A DNA stretch of 64,000 nucleotides, from positions 1 through 64,000 of the forward strand of contig JAJFKP010000015.1 of the NCBI GenBank assembly GCA_021773135.1, read 5' to 3'. Positions 7,778 to 16,475 of the stretch are shown piece by piece. How positions within the stretch are numbered: position 1 is the stretch's first letter; each line of letters opens with the position of its first letter. Both the position numbers and the translations under genes were made by a program. Source of the stretch: Woeseiaceae bacterium. GTDB lineage: Bacteria > Pseudomonadota > Gammaproteobacteria > Steroidobacterales > Woeseiaceae. The notes below the pieces were generated by a model. It worked only from the letters and a program-made list of their open reading frames with translations. It was not told the DNA's origin and did no database searches.

Positions 7778-9549
7778 TACATGCCTCTCTTGTATTTTAC
7801 TTCGCCGCCGACGATCGTTAAGTCGACGGTTGTATTCGGAATGAGCTCTTCTTCCACCGTTAACAAGTCCTGCGATAACACGGTGATGTCGGCATATTTG
7901 CCTGGTGTCAGGGAACCCTTGATATCTTCTTCAAAAGCAGCAATGGCATTGTTGATCGTGTACGTCTGCAGCGCTTCCTCACGCGTCATGGCGTGCTCGG
8001 GGTAGAACTTCTCACCATTGACCATCATGCGTGAGACCGACGCGTAGTAGGACGCAATCGCATCGATCGGCTCGACCGGCACGTCGGTGCCGTTGGTCAC
8101 AATCGCACCCGTGTTGAAGAGGTCCCGCCACGGTTGCGAGGTCGCTTTGGCTCGCTCGTCACCGAGTCGTGTTGGAATCCATGGCCCGTCCGAGCTGCCG
8201 TGGATTGCCTGCACCGCTGCAATGACGCCGAGTGCGCCGAAGCGCGGCACATCGACTGGATCAATGTGTTGTGAATGCTCGATTCGCCAGCGCAGGTCGT
8301 TGCCCTCCGCACCCGTCGTCTCCCAGGCACGTTCGTAGAGGTCCAATACCTCACGAACACCGCGATCGCCGATCGCGTGCGTATTGACCTGGAAACCGTG
8401 CTTCACGGCAATTTCTGCGGTGCGCTCGATATCTTCGACGGTCTCCAGTACCAGCCCTGCCGTGCTATTCAGGTCTTCGTAAGGTTCCAGCAGCCAGGCT
8501 CCGTGCGCACCGAGTGCACCGTCGATCTGCCTTTTGATCGAGCGGACGGTCAGAAAGTCGTTGCCTTCCGGCAACATCTTGTACTGTGGCAACACCTCAT
8601 CCATCACTTCGTTCGATTCGCGACGCACCATGACATAGAGACGCACAGGCAGATTGCCTTCTTCTTCGAGCTTGCGGAAAAACTCGATGCCTTCGAATGA
8701 TGTGCCGGCATCCTGGAACGAAGTTATGCCATGGCGAAGTGCTTCGTCGGCGGCAAGCATGACGCGTTCCCGGTCAACCTGCTCCATTTCTTCCGGCGTG
8801 AGCCTGCCCTGATATATTCCGATTGCCTCGCTCAACAGGCGTTGCGCGGTTTCCCGCATCAGGCCCGTGGCTCGACCGTCAGGTGCCCGGACGATCGTTC
8901 CACCGGCGGGGTCCGGCGTGTCATCGTCGATGCCCGCTGCAGCAAGTGCTGCATCATTGAAAAATCCTGCATGACCGCTGGCGTGGCCCAGGCTGACAGG
9001 ATTGTTCGGTGACACTGCGTTGAGTGAGTCATTGCGGGGCACTCCGTCTACCGCATCGTCTGGGACACTGTCCCATTTATCCTGGTGCCAGCCGCGCCCG
9101 AAAATCCATTCACCCGGTTGCGCCTTGTCGACGGCGCCGGAAACCATACTCACGACCTCGCCCCAGTTGCTTACGTTGCGCAGATCCAGTATCTGCTTGG
9201 ATCGGCCGAGGCCCATGTAGTGACCGTGGCCCTCAATAAAACCCGGCATAGCGAAACGGCCATTCAGTTCGATGACCTCTGTTTCAGGGCCAACATAGGC
9301 CGCTATTTCAGCGTTGCTGCCGACAGCAGTGACCTGGTAGCCATTGACGGCGAGCGCCTCTACATTGCCAAGCGCCGGATCGACAGTAGCAATCTTGCCA
9401 CCGCGCAATACCAGGTCTGCTGGCGGCACGTTGGCAGCTGGTGCTGCCGGTGCTGCTGGTTCGGTGGACTGGTCGGATGCGCCACCGCAGCCGCCGGTCA
9501 GGATGGCTATTGTCAGTAACGCCGCTAAGGAATATCTGATTTGCTTCAT
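7777..9549 (-). CDS. Lipoprotein amidohydrolase (YtcJ-like, amidohydrolase family 3)
   Basis: Metal-dependent hydrolase of 590 residues. The N-terminus is a lipoprotein signal, with lipobox LTGGC at about residue 20, followed by a Ser/Pro/Ala linker. The catalytic domain has the family pattern: ADLVLRGGKIATVD at the start of the beta-sandwich, the metal-binding HGH in FIEGHGHYMG, a second histidine in VNTHAIGDRG, and a C-terminal NNAIAAFEEDIKGSLTPGKY with the usual ADITVLS. Start 9549 is used because a G-rich ribosome site precedes it and the signal peptide then begins MKQIRYS. Members hydrolyse amide or formamide bonds in varied small molecules; the substrate here is unknown. The anchor places it in the periplasm or outer envelope. 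Confidence 0.85.
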   Translation of the reverse strand: MKQIRYSLAALLTIAILTGGCGGASDQSTEPAAPAAPAANVPPADLVLRGGKIATVDPALGNVEALAVNGYQVTAVGSNAEIAAYVGPETEVIELNGRFAMPGFIEGHGHYMGLGRSKQILDLRNVSNWGEVVSMVSGAVDKAQPGEWIFGRGWHQDKWDSVPDDAVDGVPRNDSLNAVSPNNPVSLGHASGHAGFFNDAALAAAGIDDDTPDPAGGTIVRAPDGRATGLMRETAQRLLSEAIGIYQGRLTPEEMEQVDRERVMLAADEALRHGITSFQDAGTSFEGIEFFRKLEEEGNLPVRLYVMVRRESNEVMDEVLPQYKMLPEGNDFLTVRSIKRQIDGALGAHGAWLLEPYEDLNSTAGLVLETVEDIERTAEIAVKHGFQVNTHAIGDRGVREVLDLYERAWETTGAEGNDLRWRIEHSQHIDPVDVPRFGALGVIAAVQAIHGSSDGPWIPTRLGDERAKATSQPWRDLFNTGAIVTNGTDVPVEPIDAIASYYASVSRMMVNGEKFYPEHAMTREEALQTYTINNAIAAFEEDIKGSLTPGKYADITVLSQDLLTVEEELIPNTTVDLTIVGGEVKYKRGM

Positions 9550-9656
9550 TTTGCCCCCCGGAATTGAGCCGTTAACTGTCGCATCGCGGGGTGTACTTTG
9601 CAATTGGTGTTACCCGCAGGATGGGGTTTTCTGCCGGAACGTCGCCGCCAATATTC

Positions 9657-10067
9657 TTAAGCCGGCGCCGCACGCTTCATTGCATCATTTACGCGTACGA
9701 GCGATTCCTTTACCTGTTGCGCAAGTGTGCCGACGTCCGGATGATCGACCAGCGACAAAACACTCTGCGGGTCCATGAATTCGACATGCACCTGTCCGGC
9801 TTCGTCCTGCCTGACCAGCACATTGCAGGGCAGCAGCAAGCCAATGTCCGCGACAGCTGATATTGCCTGGTAGGCAAGCGCAGGATTACACGCACCCAGG
9901 ATTCGATACGGCGGCATGTCCTTGTCAAGTTTCGCTTTCATCTTTGCAGCGACATCAATATCCGAGAGCACGCCGAAACCCTCTTTTGCCAGTTCAGCCG
10001 TGACCGTCTCGATGGCCGCATCGAATGCGAGCGTTACTGCACTGCCGAAACCGAATCGGTTGCTCAT
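9657..10067 (-). CDS. DUF302 family protein
   Basis: DUF302 protein of 136 residues, with the family layout: an early KEGFGVLSDIDVAAKMKAKL, the central LGACNPALAYQAI carrying a single cysteine, then LLLPCNVLVRQ. DUF302 proteins are small and often sit beside sulfur- or metal-handling genes; their biochemistry is poorly known. Start 10067 forms an ATGA overlap with the ArsR-type repressor upstream, so it is co-transcribed and coupled with that gene. The context suggests a role in sulfide or sulfane-sulfur homeostasis (inference). Confidence 0.85.
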   Translation of the reverse strand: MSNRFGFGSAVTLAFDAAIETVTAELAKEGFGVLSDIDVAAKMKAKLDKDMPPYRILGACNPALAYQAISAVADIGLLLPCNVLVRQDEAGQVHVEFMDPQSVLSLVDHPDVGTLAQQVKESLVRVNDAMKRAAPA

Positions 10068-10411
10068 TTTTCGGGACCGCAATAGATGTCGTGCAGGAGA
10101 TGAATGACCTTGTCAGCCGGCCCGTCTGCCAAAGAATAGAAAATGGTTTGCGACTCACGCCGTGTCCTGACGAGACCTTGTTTACGCAGCCGCCCGAGTT
10201 GTTGCGACAACGCCGACTGGCTCAGCGCAACTGTCTCGTTGAGTTCTCCGACCGAGCGCTCACCTTCCGCCAACGTGCACAGAATCATCAGCCGGCTTTC
10301 GTTGCCGAGCGCCTTCATCAGGCGAGCGGCATCCGTCGCATGAACCGTCATCTGATCCATAGGTGTGTCTGCAAGATTCTGTTTCGTAACAGTTTTCGGA
10401 TTGCTTGCCAT
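10064..10411 (-). CDS. bigR: ArsR-family repressor, BigR/SqrR-type persulfide sensor
   Basis: Winged-helix ArsR protein of 115 residues: ALGNESRLMILCTLAEGE leads into the recognition region SVGELNETVALSQSALSQQL. Cys45 in the second helix and Cys111 near the C-terminus are 66 residues apart, the same separation as the sensing pair reported for BigR and SqrR, which form a disulfide or polysulfide bridge on exposure to sulfide-derived species and release DNA. Start 10411 is chosen because GGAG lies upstream and because the predicted promoter lies at 10448-10476, so an earlier in-frame start at 10459 would be upstream of transcription. Divergent from the sulfide oxidase operon it very likely controls. 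Confidence 0.88.
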   Translation of the reverse strand: MASNPKTVTKQNLADTPMDQMTVHATDAARLMKALGNESRLMILCTLAEGERSVGELNETVALSQSALSQQLGRLRKQGLVRTRRESQTIFYSLADGPADKVIHLLHDIYCGPEK

Positions 10412-10447
10412 TCTCGCTCCAGGCTCGACAGTGCGGCTCAAGGAGCC

Positions 10448-10476
10448 AATATAGACCAAGCTAATTTAGATGTCTA
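10448..10476 (-). promoter_or_regulatory. Predicted promoter of the bigR-DUF302 operon
   Basis: On the minus strand, TAGACA at 10476-10471 and TATATT at 10453-10448 are separated by 17 bases, each matching the sigma-70 consensus at five of six positions. The spacer contains one arm of the operator (10461-10469), which fits autorepression. Confidence 0.6.
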
Positions 10477-10499
10477 TAAATTAGTCTTTACTAAATTAG
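10461..10499. promoter_or_regulatory. Predicted BigR operator, inverted repeat
   Basis: CTAATTTAG at 10461-10469 and CTAAATTAG at 10491-10499 are exact reverse complements, centred between the divergent repressor and sulfide:quinone oxidoreductase genes; a partial third copy, ATAAATTAG, lies between them (10476-10484). Known BigR operators are AT-rich imperfect palindromes over promoters. One arm lies in the spacer of each divergent promoter. Confidence 0.65.
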
Positions 10500-10515
10500 T
10501 ATTTTGAAATATATT
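10487..10515 (+). promoter_or_regulatory. Predicted promoter of the sqr operon
   Basis: TTTACT at 10487-10492 and TATATT at 10510-10515 are 17 bases apart. The right operator arm overlaps the -35 element and spacer, so bound repressor should block polymerase. The strong ribosome site AGGAGATGGGG precedes the ATG at 10550. Confidence 0.55.
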
Positions 10516-10549
10516 TTCCATTCAAACTGTTCAGGTAGGAGATGGGGAC

Positions 10550-11830
10550 ATGTCGAGAATCGTTGTTATGGGTGCCGGCATCGGCGGTATTACTCAGGCC
10601 TATGAACTGAAAAAAGAGTTGCCGAGCGCGCACGAGATTGTGCTCGTCAGCGACAGCGACCAATTCGAGTTTACCCCTTCCAATCCATGGGTTGCCGTGG
10701 GTTGGCGAGAACAGGAAAAAATAACGGTCAACCTGCCCGACCTGATGCAAAAACATGGCATCGAATTTCACAGTCAGGGAGTCCGTCGTCTCCATCCGGC
10801 CGAGAATCGTCTTGAAATGCATGACGACAGCTCAATCAATTACGACTACCTGGTCATCGCGACAGGCCCCCGACTGGCCTTTGAGGAAGTCTCGGGACTT
10901 GGACCGGAAACAGGATATACACAGTCGATCTGCAAGACCGGCCACGCCCGAACCTCGTTTGGCAATTTCGAGGAACTGGTGGCGAATCCAGGACCGGTCA
11001 TTGTTGGCGCCGCGCCGGGCGCATCGTGTTTCGGGCCCGCCTACGAATACATCTTTATTCTCGACACCGAACTGAAGAAACGCAAGATTCGCGACAAGGT
11101 TCCGATGCACTTCGTGACACCCGAGCCGTATGTCGGACATTTGGGTCTCGACGGCGTCGGCGATACCAAGAGCCTGATGGAGTCGGAATTACGTGACCGA
11201 CACATTCAGTGGACATGCAACGCGAAAATTACTGATGTCACTGACGGCAACCTGAAATTCACTGAGGTTGACGAAGACAGTAACGATAGGAAAAAACATA
11301 AGTTGCCTTTTAAGCATTCGATGATACTGCCGGCGTTCAAGGGCGTCGATGCCGTCATTGATATTGAGGGGCTGACCAACCCCCGCGGCTTTATTCTTAT
11401 TGATGAATTTCAACGCAATCCTGCCTATCAAAATATTTACGCGGTTGGCGTTTGCGTTGCTATCCCGCCGGTAGGCGCAACGCCGGTTGCAACAGGTGCA
11501 CCGAAAACCGGTTACATGATCGAATCGATGGTGACAGCCACGACGCACAACATTGCGAAAGCATTAATGAATCAGTCGCCGGATGAACGCGCAACCTGGA
11601 ATGCGGTTTGCCTTGCCGATTTCGGTGACAGCGGTGTGGCGTTTGTCGCCCTGCCACAGATCCCGCCAAGAAACACCAATTGGGCCGCTCGAGGGAAGTG
11701 GGTGCATCTTGCCAAAGTCGCTTATGAAAAATATTTCCTGCACAAAGTCAGAGCGGCAAAGACCGAACCGTACTACGAGAAAACCGTGCTCAGAATGATG
11801 GGCGCCACGCGCCTTAAGGACTCTGCCTGA
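10550..11830 (+). CDS. sqr: Sulfide:quinone oxidoreductase
   Basis: FAD-dependent oxidoreductase of 426 residues that oxidises sulfide to sulfane sulfur and passes electrons to quinone at the membrane face. The N-terminal dinucleotide fold is IVVMGAGIGGITQAYEL; YDYLVIATGPRL is the second FAD segment. Three cysteines, 128 (QSICKTG), 160 (GASCFGP) and 354 (NAVCLADFGD), fall at or next to the positions of the catalytic and FAD-linking cysteines in the Acidithiobacillus enzyme. The C-terminal amphipathic region (WVHLAKVAYEKYFLHK) suits a monotopic membrane anchor. First gene of a five-gene operon; its TGA overlaps the ATG of the exporter by one base. Confidence 0.92.
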   Translation: MSRIVVMGAGIGGITQAYELKKELPSAHEIVLVSDSDQFEFTPSNPWVAVGWREQEKITVNLPDLMQKHGIEFHSQGVRRLHPAENRLEMHDDSSINYDYLVIATGPRLAFEEVSGLGPETGYTQSICKTGHARTSFGNFEELVANPGPVIVGAAPGASCFGPAYEYIFILDTELKKRKIRDKVPMHFVTPEPYVGHLGLDGVGDTKSLMESELRDRHIQWTCNAKITDVTDGNLKFTEVDEDSNDRKKHKLPFKHSMILPAFKGVDAVIDIEGLTNPRGFILIDEFQRNPAYQNIYAVGVCVAIPPVGATPVATGAPKTGYMIESMVTATTHNIAKALMNQSPDERATWNAVCLADFGDSGVAFVALPQIPPRNTNWAARGKWVHLAKVAYEKYFLHKVRAAKTEPYYEKTVLRMMGATRLKDSA

Positions 11831-14397
11831 TGAAACATTCGGTCATCAAACTCGCGACGGAAAGGCCGGCAACGGTTTACCTGGTCGTGTGGCTGCTCGT
11901 AATTGTTTTTGGTGCAATGATGGCTCGAATCCAGATCGACACGGATCCGGAGAACATGCTCCCGGTCGATCAGGCAGACAGAGTATTTCACAACGAAGTT
12001 GAGGACCGATTTACATTGCACGATGCGATCGTGGTCGGTGTCGTCAACGATGATCACCCCAACGGCATTTTCAATGTTGATTCCCTGCGCGCGTTGCACA
12101 GCCTGAGCAATTCGATACTCGAACTGGAAGGCGTCATTACACCTGACCTGATGTCGCTCGCAGAAACCGACAACATCACTCAGGAGGGTCCCGGGACCAT
12201 TCGATTCGAATGGATGATGCAGGACGCGCCAACTACTGAGGCGCAGGCCATCGAGATCCAGGGGCACGTCAGCAGGCTGCCGTTACTTAAGGACACGCTC
12301 GTTTCGGGAGACGGCAAGGCAGCGGCTATTTACGTGCCCATTGCCAGCAAGGACCTGAGCTACCCGTTGTCACTCGAAATTCAGTCCCTGGCGCAGGCCC
12401 TTGACAGCGACGACGAATACCACATAACCGGCCTGCCCGTTGCCGAAGACACGTTCGGCCACGACATGTTCGTACAGATGGGCATATCCGCACCGCTGGC
12501 AGGACTGATGATCTTCCTGCTTATGCTGTACTTCTTCCGCAGTGTGCCGCTGGTGGCGGCGCCGATGCTGGTGGCAATGGCGACAGTGATCATCAGCATG
12601 GGTCTGCTGATCGGCATGGGATTCACCGTGCACATCATGAGTTCGATGATCCCGATTTTCCTGATGCCAATCGCCGTGGTCGACTCGGTGCATATCATGT
12701 CGGAGTTCGCCGATACTTACAGGTCGGGAGCCGACGCAAAGGCAACGATAGGCCGCGTCGTCGAACATTTGTTCACACCGATGCTGTTCACGTCAATCAC
12801 TTCGGCCATGGGCTTCCTGTCACTTCTGCTTACGCCGATTCCGCCCGTGCAGATTTTTGGCGTCTTCGTCGCTATCGGGATTCTGCTTGCGTTTGTTCTG
12901 ACGATTATCGTTATTCCTGCTTACGTGGTGCGCATGAAACCTGAGTCGCTGGAAAAGCTCGCCTCGAGTGCGAGGACGCCGCACACTGATACTCTGCTGG
13001 CCCGGGCACTGCGCTCCGGCGGGCGATTTGCCATGCGCCGGGGAAAAATTATTACGGGCATCGCCGTGCTACTGGTCGCGGTCAGCGTTGCAGGCATCTA
13101 CAAAATTGAGGTTAATGACAATCCGGTGCGGTGGTTCAAGGCGAATCACCCGATCAGGGTTGCCGACGATGTTCTGAACGACCACTTCGCCGGGACTTAC
13201 GACGCGTTTGTGGTCCTGACGCACGACGACACGCAGGCAACACCCGAATTCCTTCAAGCTGCCGAGCAAATCACGCCGAACGTCGAGGGCCCTGCTAACG
13301 CCGCGATTCGGTCAATGCTGGCTGCTGACACCAGCGATGCCGGTCGCTACTTCGGCAACTTGATCACGACCATAGACGACGCGCTTTTCGATGCGGAGGG
13401 GCCCGCCTCGATAGATGCCTTGTCGCAGCTTATGACCCTGGCCGAAGAAACCCAGAGTGCATCGCGGTATTTTCAGCGGCCGGATATTCTGCGCGACATT
13501 GTCGGGATCCAGGACGCGCTGACTGCCTCCGGTTACGTCGGTAAGACCAATGCGCTGCCGGACGTCGTTAAAGTCGTTAACCGGGAACTTCGTGGTGGAG
13601 ATGCTCTTGACTACGAGATTCCGGGCACTGTACCGGCCGTTGCGCAGACGCTCCTGCAGTACCAGTCGTCACATCGTCCACAGGATCTTTGGCACATGGT
13701 AACGCCGGACTTTTCGTCAACGGCCATCTGGCTGCAGCTTCGCAGTGGCGATAACCAGGACATGACGCAGGTGATTCGTCACCTGGAAAACTACCTTGAC
13801 GAGAACCCGTTGCCACGCGACCTGCAACTGGCCTGGGCAGGCAAGACCTACATCAACGTGGTCTGGCAGGACGCGATGGTTAACGGCATGCTGAAGAGTC
13901 TCGCAGGTGCATTTGTCGCCGTGTTCATCATGATGACTGTGCTGTTCCGGAGCGTACGTATCGGTCTGCTGGCCATGGTGCCGCTATCGCTTACCATTCT
14001 CGGTGTTTACGGTTTCATCGGCTGGATCGGCAAGGATTACGACATGCCGATCGCGGTCTTGTCCTCGCTCACACTGGGACTGTCGGTCGATTTCGCAATA
14101 CATTTCATCGAGCGGACGCGGGCACTCTTACGCAGCTCCGGGTCATTTTCCGTCGCGACGAACCAGATCTTCGAAGAACCGGCCCGTGCAATCGCCCGCA
14201 ACGCCATCGTCATCGCAATCGGATTCACGCCACTATTCTTCGCTCCGCTGATGCCGTACATCACGGTCGGCGCCTTCATGGCCGGAATCATGGCGCTGTC
14301 CGGCGTGACGACGCTCATTCTGTTGCCGGCCCTGATGTCCTGGGCCGGTGAGTGGCTTTTTGCCGGGACGAAATCGTTACAGGAGGTTACAACATGA
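11830..14397 (+). CDS. RND/MMPL-superfamily exporter
   Basis: Inner-membrane transporter of 855 residues. A first membrane helix (residues 15-35) is followed by a periplasmic domain with the family phrase DPENMLP. A five- to six-helix bundle covers about 220-370, a second periplasmic domain about 420-680, and a second bundle about 690-850 contains the SVDFAIHFIERTR segment. This HpnN/MMPL-like architecture normally moves hydrophobic compounds out of the inner membrane. It is translationally coupled to sqr upstream and overlaps the LolA-like gene downstream by four bases. The substrate is unknown; the context points to a product or toxic by-product of sulfide oxidation (inference). Confidence 0.88.
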   Translation: MKHSVIKLATERPATVYLVVWLLVIVFGAMMARIQIDTDPENMLPVDQADRVFHNEVEDRFTLHDAIVVGVVNDDHPNGIFNVDSLRALHSLSNSILELEGVITPDLMSLAETDNITQEGPGTIRFEWMMQDAPTTEAQAIEIQGHVSRLPLLKDTLVSGDGKAAAIYVPIASKDLSYPLSLEIQSLAQALDSDDEYHITGLPVAEDTFGHDMFVQMGISAPLAGLMIFLLMLYFFRSVPLVAAPMLVAMATVIISMGLLIGMGFTVHIMSSMIPIFLMPIAVVDSVHIMSEFADTYRSGADAKATIGRVVEHLFTPMLFTSITSAMGFLSLLLTPIPPVQIFGVFVAIGILLAFVLTIIVIPAYVVRMKPESLEKLASSARTPHTDTLLARALRSGGRFAMRRGKIITGIAVLLVAVSVAGIYKIEVNDNPVRWFKANHPIRVADDVLNDHFAGTYDAFVVLTHDDTQATPEFLQAAEQITPNVEGPANAAIRSMLAADTSDAGRYFGNLITTIDDALFDAEGPASIDALSQLMTLAEETQSASRYFQRPDILRDIVGIQDALTASGYVGKTNALPDVVKVVNRELRGGDALDYEIPGTVPAVAQTLLQYQSSHRPQDLWHMVTPDFSSTAIWLQLRSGDNQDMTQVIRHLENYLDENPLPRDLQLAWAGKTYINVVWQDAMVNGMLKSLAGAFVAVFIMMTVLFRSVRIGLLAMVPLSLTILGVYGFIGWIGKDYDMPIAVLSSLTLGLSVDFAIHFIERTRALLRSSGSFSVATNQIFEEPARAIARNAIVIAIGFTPLFFAPLMPYITVGAFMAGIMALSGVTTLILLPALMSWAGEWLFAGTKSLQEVTT

Positions 14398-15197
14398 AAC
14401 ATTGGCTCAAGTTGGCTCTTATCAGCGTTATTCTGCCGGGCTTTGCTGCACAGGGCGAGACCCTGACAGATGCTGAGGAGATCGTCCGGCGCGCGAACCT
14501 GGCCGCTTATTACGGCGGTGCAGATGGCCGATCGGAAGTTCGCATGATCATTTCGGACGCGCAGGACCGGCAACAGAGACGCCAGTTCACGGTGTTGCGG
14601 CGCGACATTGAGGACGGTGGCGATCAGCAGTTCCTCGTTGTCTTCAGCCAGCCATCAGATGTACGCGGCACGGTCTTCCTGGTGGATAAACATATTCAAC
14701 AGGATGACGATCGCTGGCTATATCTGCCCGGTCTTGATCTCGTCAAGCGCATCTCCGCAGGTGACAAACGAACCAGCTTCGTTGGCGCCCACTATTTCTA
14801 TGAAGACGTATCGGGTCGCCGGCCCACCGACGATACCCACGAATTAACAGACACCACTGACCAGTATTACGTTCTGACGCATGCCCCGGTCGATTCGAGC
14901 AGTGCGGAATTCTCGGAGTATGTGACCTGGATCGATCGTCAGACGTTTCTGCCAATGAAGATCGAATACACCAACTCTGCGGGCAAACTGTATCGCCGCG
15001 TCGAGGTGCTCAAGGCAGAGAAAATCGACGGCTACCCAACGGTTACAGCGAGCCGCGTGTCTGACCTCCTCACCGGCGGCAGGACCGACATGCAGTTCCG
15101 TTACATCAAATACGATATCGGCCTGCCGAACTCCGTGTTCACCGAGCGGTCGTTACGCAACCCGCCGCGAGACTGGCTTGAACGGCCAGCCGGGTAA
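14394..15197 (+). CDS. LolA-like outer-membrane lipoprotein-sorting family protein
   Basis: Periplasmic protein of 267 residues with a signal peptide ending near residue 20 (GFAAQG). The body matches the LolA-like family found beside RND exporters: RSEVRMIISDAQ, then FLVVFSQPSDVRGTVFL, DDRWLYLPGLDLVKRI, and a C-terminal FRYIKYDIGLPNSVFTERSL. Such proteins have a half-barrel fold that shields a lipid or other hydrophobic molecule during crossing of the periplasm. Start 14394 is set by AGGAGG upstream and an ATGA overlap with the exporter. It is probably the periplasmic carrier of this export system (inference). Confidence 0.85.
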   Translation: MKHWLKLALISVILPGFAAQGETLTDAEEIVRRANLAAYYGGADGRSEVRMIISDAQDRQQRRQFTVLRRDIEDGGDQQFLVVFSQPSDVRGTVFLVDKHIQQDDDRWLYLPGLDLVKRISAGDKRTSFVGAHYFYEDVSGRRPTDDTHELTDTTDQYYVLTHAPVDSSSAEFSEYVTWIDRQTFLPMKIEYTNSAGKLYRRVEVLKAEKIDGYPTVTASRVSDLLTGGRTDMQFRYIKYDIGLPNSVFTERSLRNPPRDWLERPAG

Positions 15198-15200
15198 GCA

Positions 15201-16463
15201 ATGAGAGCCTGGTGCCTGCTGTTGCTGATGCCTACGATGCTGTTCGCGCAGGACAACATGTGGGATGACGACGACTGGGCTGAGGAAGAGGAACGTACTT
15301 ATTGGACCGGCTTCCTCGAAGCCGGTTTGGGAACGCGCTTTGAAGAAGACCCGCTCGTTGCCGGTCGGTCCACGCTGGAAGACCTGCGGTGGAGAGCTGA
15401 AACGGAGTGGCAGCTGGATCGATACACCGTCGATCTCAAATTGGATGCGGGCTACGACGGTGTCGAGAACGAGTGGTTCGCAGACATAAGAGACCTGTCA
15501 CTCGGGTTCACGCTTGGCGAAAACACGGACGTATCGATCGGGCGACAGGTGCAGACCTGGGGAACCGGCGACCTGCTGTTCCTCAATGACCTGTTTCCGA
15601 AAGACTTCCAGTCTTTTTTCTCCGGTCGCGACGATGAATACCTGAAGGCACCGGGCAACGCTGTACGCGTCAGCCATTTCTCACCGGCCGTGAATGTCGA
15701 TTTCGTCTGGACGCCGGAATTCGAACCTGACATCTACCTGACCGGCGAGCGCTTTGCGTTTTTTTCGCCGCTTGCCGGCAACAATGTAGCACCACGATTT
15801 ACGGCCCTGGAACCGCAGCGTTCTTTCGACAACGGCGAGTTCGCGCTGCGCCTGTTTCGCACTGTTGAAAGCAGCGAGTATGCGCTGTATGCCTACCGTG
15901 GTTTCTTCAAACAACCGAGCGGGCTGACAACTTCACTGCAGCCGACATTCGCGCCGATGAGTGCCTTTGGAGCGAGCCTGCGCAGACCGGCAGGGCCAGG
16001 ACTCTTCAATGCCGAGATCTCCTACTATGATTCACGCGATGATCGGGATGGCAGCAACCCGTTGGTTCCAAACAGCCAGCTTCGATTGCTGGCGGGATTC
16101 GAGTGGGAGGCCAGGACCAATTTCACAATAGGCCTGCAGTACTACGTCGAATGGACGCTCGATCACGACGAGTTGCTGGCCAACTCTTTTGCTACGGAAT
16201 TCGAACCCGACGAACGCCGCCATCTCATCACTAACAGGCTGACGTGGCGCGCCGGCATGGATAAGTACACGACGTCGTTGTTTACGTTCTACTCACCCAG
16301 CGACAACGATTTTTACCTGCGGCCGCAGTTTGCGTATCGCCACAGCGATCAATGGTCGCTGTCTATCGGTGGCAACGTGTTTGGTGGCGAGGAACAACAA
16401 ACGTTTTTCAAGCAGCTGCAGGACGCCAGTAACCTTTACCTGCGCCTTCGTTTTAACTACTAG
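15201..16463 (+). CDS. Outer-membrane beta-barrel protein of the sulfide operon
   Basis: Protein of 420 residues with a short signal peptide (cleavage near residue 16, LFAQ), an acidic start (DDDDWAEEEE), then alternating hydrophobic strands typical of a 14- to 18-stranded barrel, ending in NLYLRLRFNY with a terminal aromatic residue as needed for barrel assembly. The phrase VSIGRQVQTWGTGDLLFLND resembles DUF1302-like porins, but I cannot fix the family. It begins three bases after the LolA-like gene, in one operon with the exporter, so it is likely the outer-membrane component or acceptor. Confidence 0.75.
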   Translation: MRAWCLLLLMPTMLFAQDNMWDDDDWAEEEERTYWTGFLEAGLGTRFEEDPLVAGRSTLEDLRWRAETEWQLDRYTVDLKLDAGYDGVENEWFADIRDLSLGFTLGENTDVSIGRQVQTWGTGDLLFLNDLFPKDFQSFFSGRDDEYLKAPGNAVRVSHFSPAVNVDFVWTPEFEPDIYLTGERFAFFSPLAGNNVAPRFTALEPQRSFDNGEFALRLFRTVESSEYALYAYRGFFKQPSGLTTSLQPTFAPMSAFGASLRRPAGPGLFNAEISYYDSRDDRDGSNPLVPNSQLRLLAGFEWEARTNFTIGLQYYVEWTLDHDELLANSFATEFEPDERRHLITNRLTWRAGMDKYTTSLFTFYSPSDNDFYLRPQFAYRHSDQWSLSIGGNVFGGEEQQTFFKQLQDASNLYLRLRFNY

Positions 16464-16475
16464 AGGAATAGAGTG

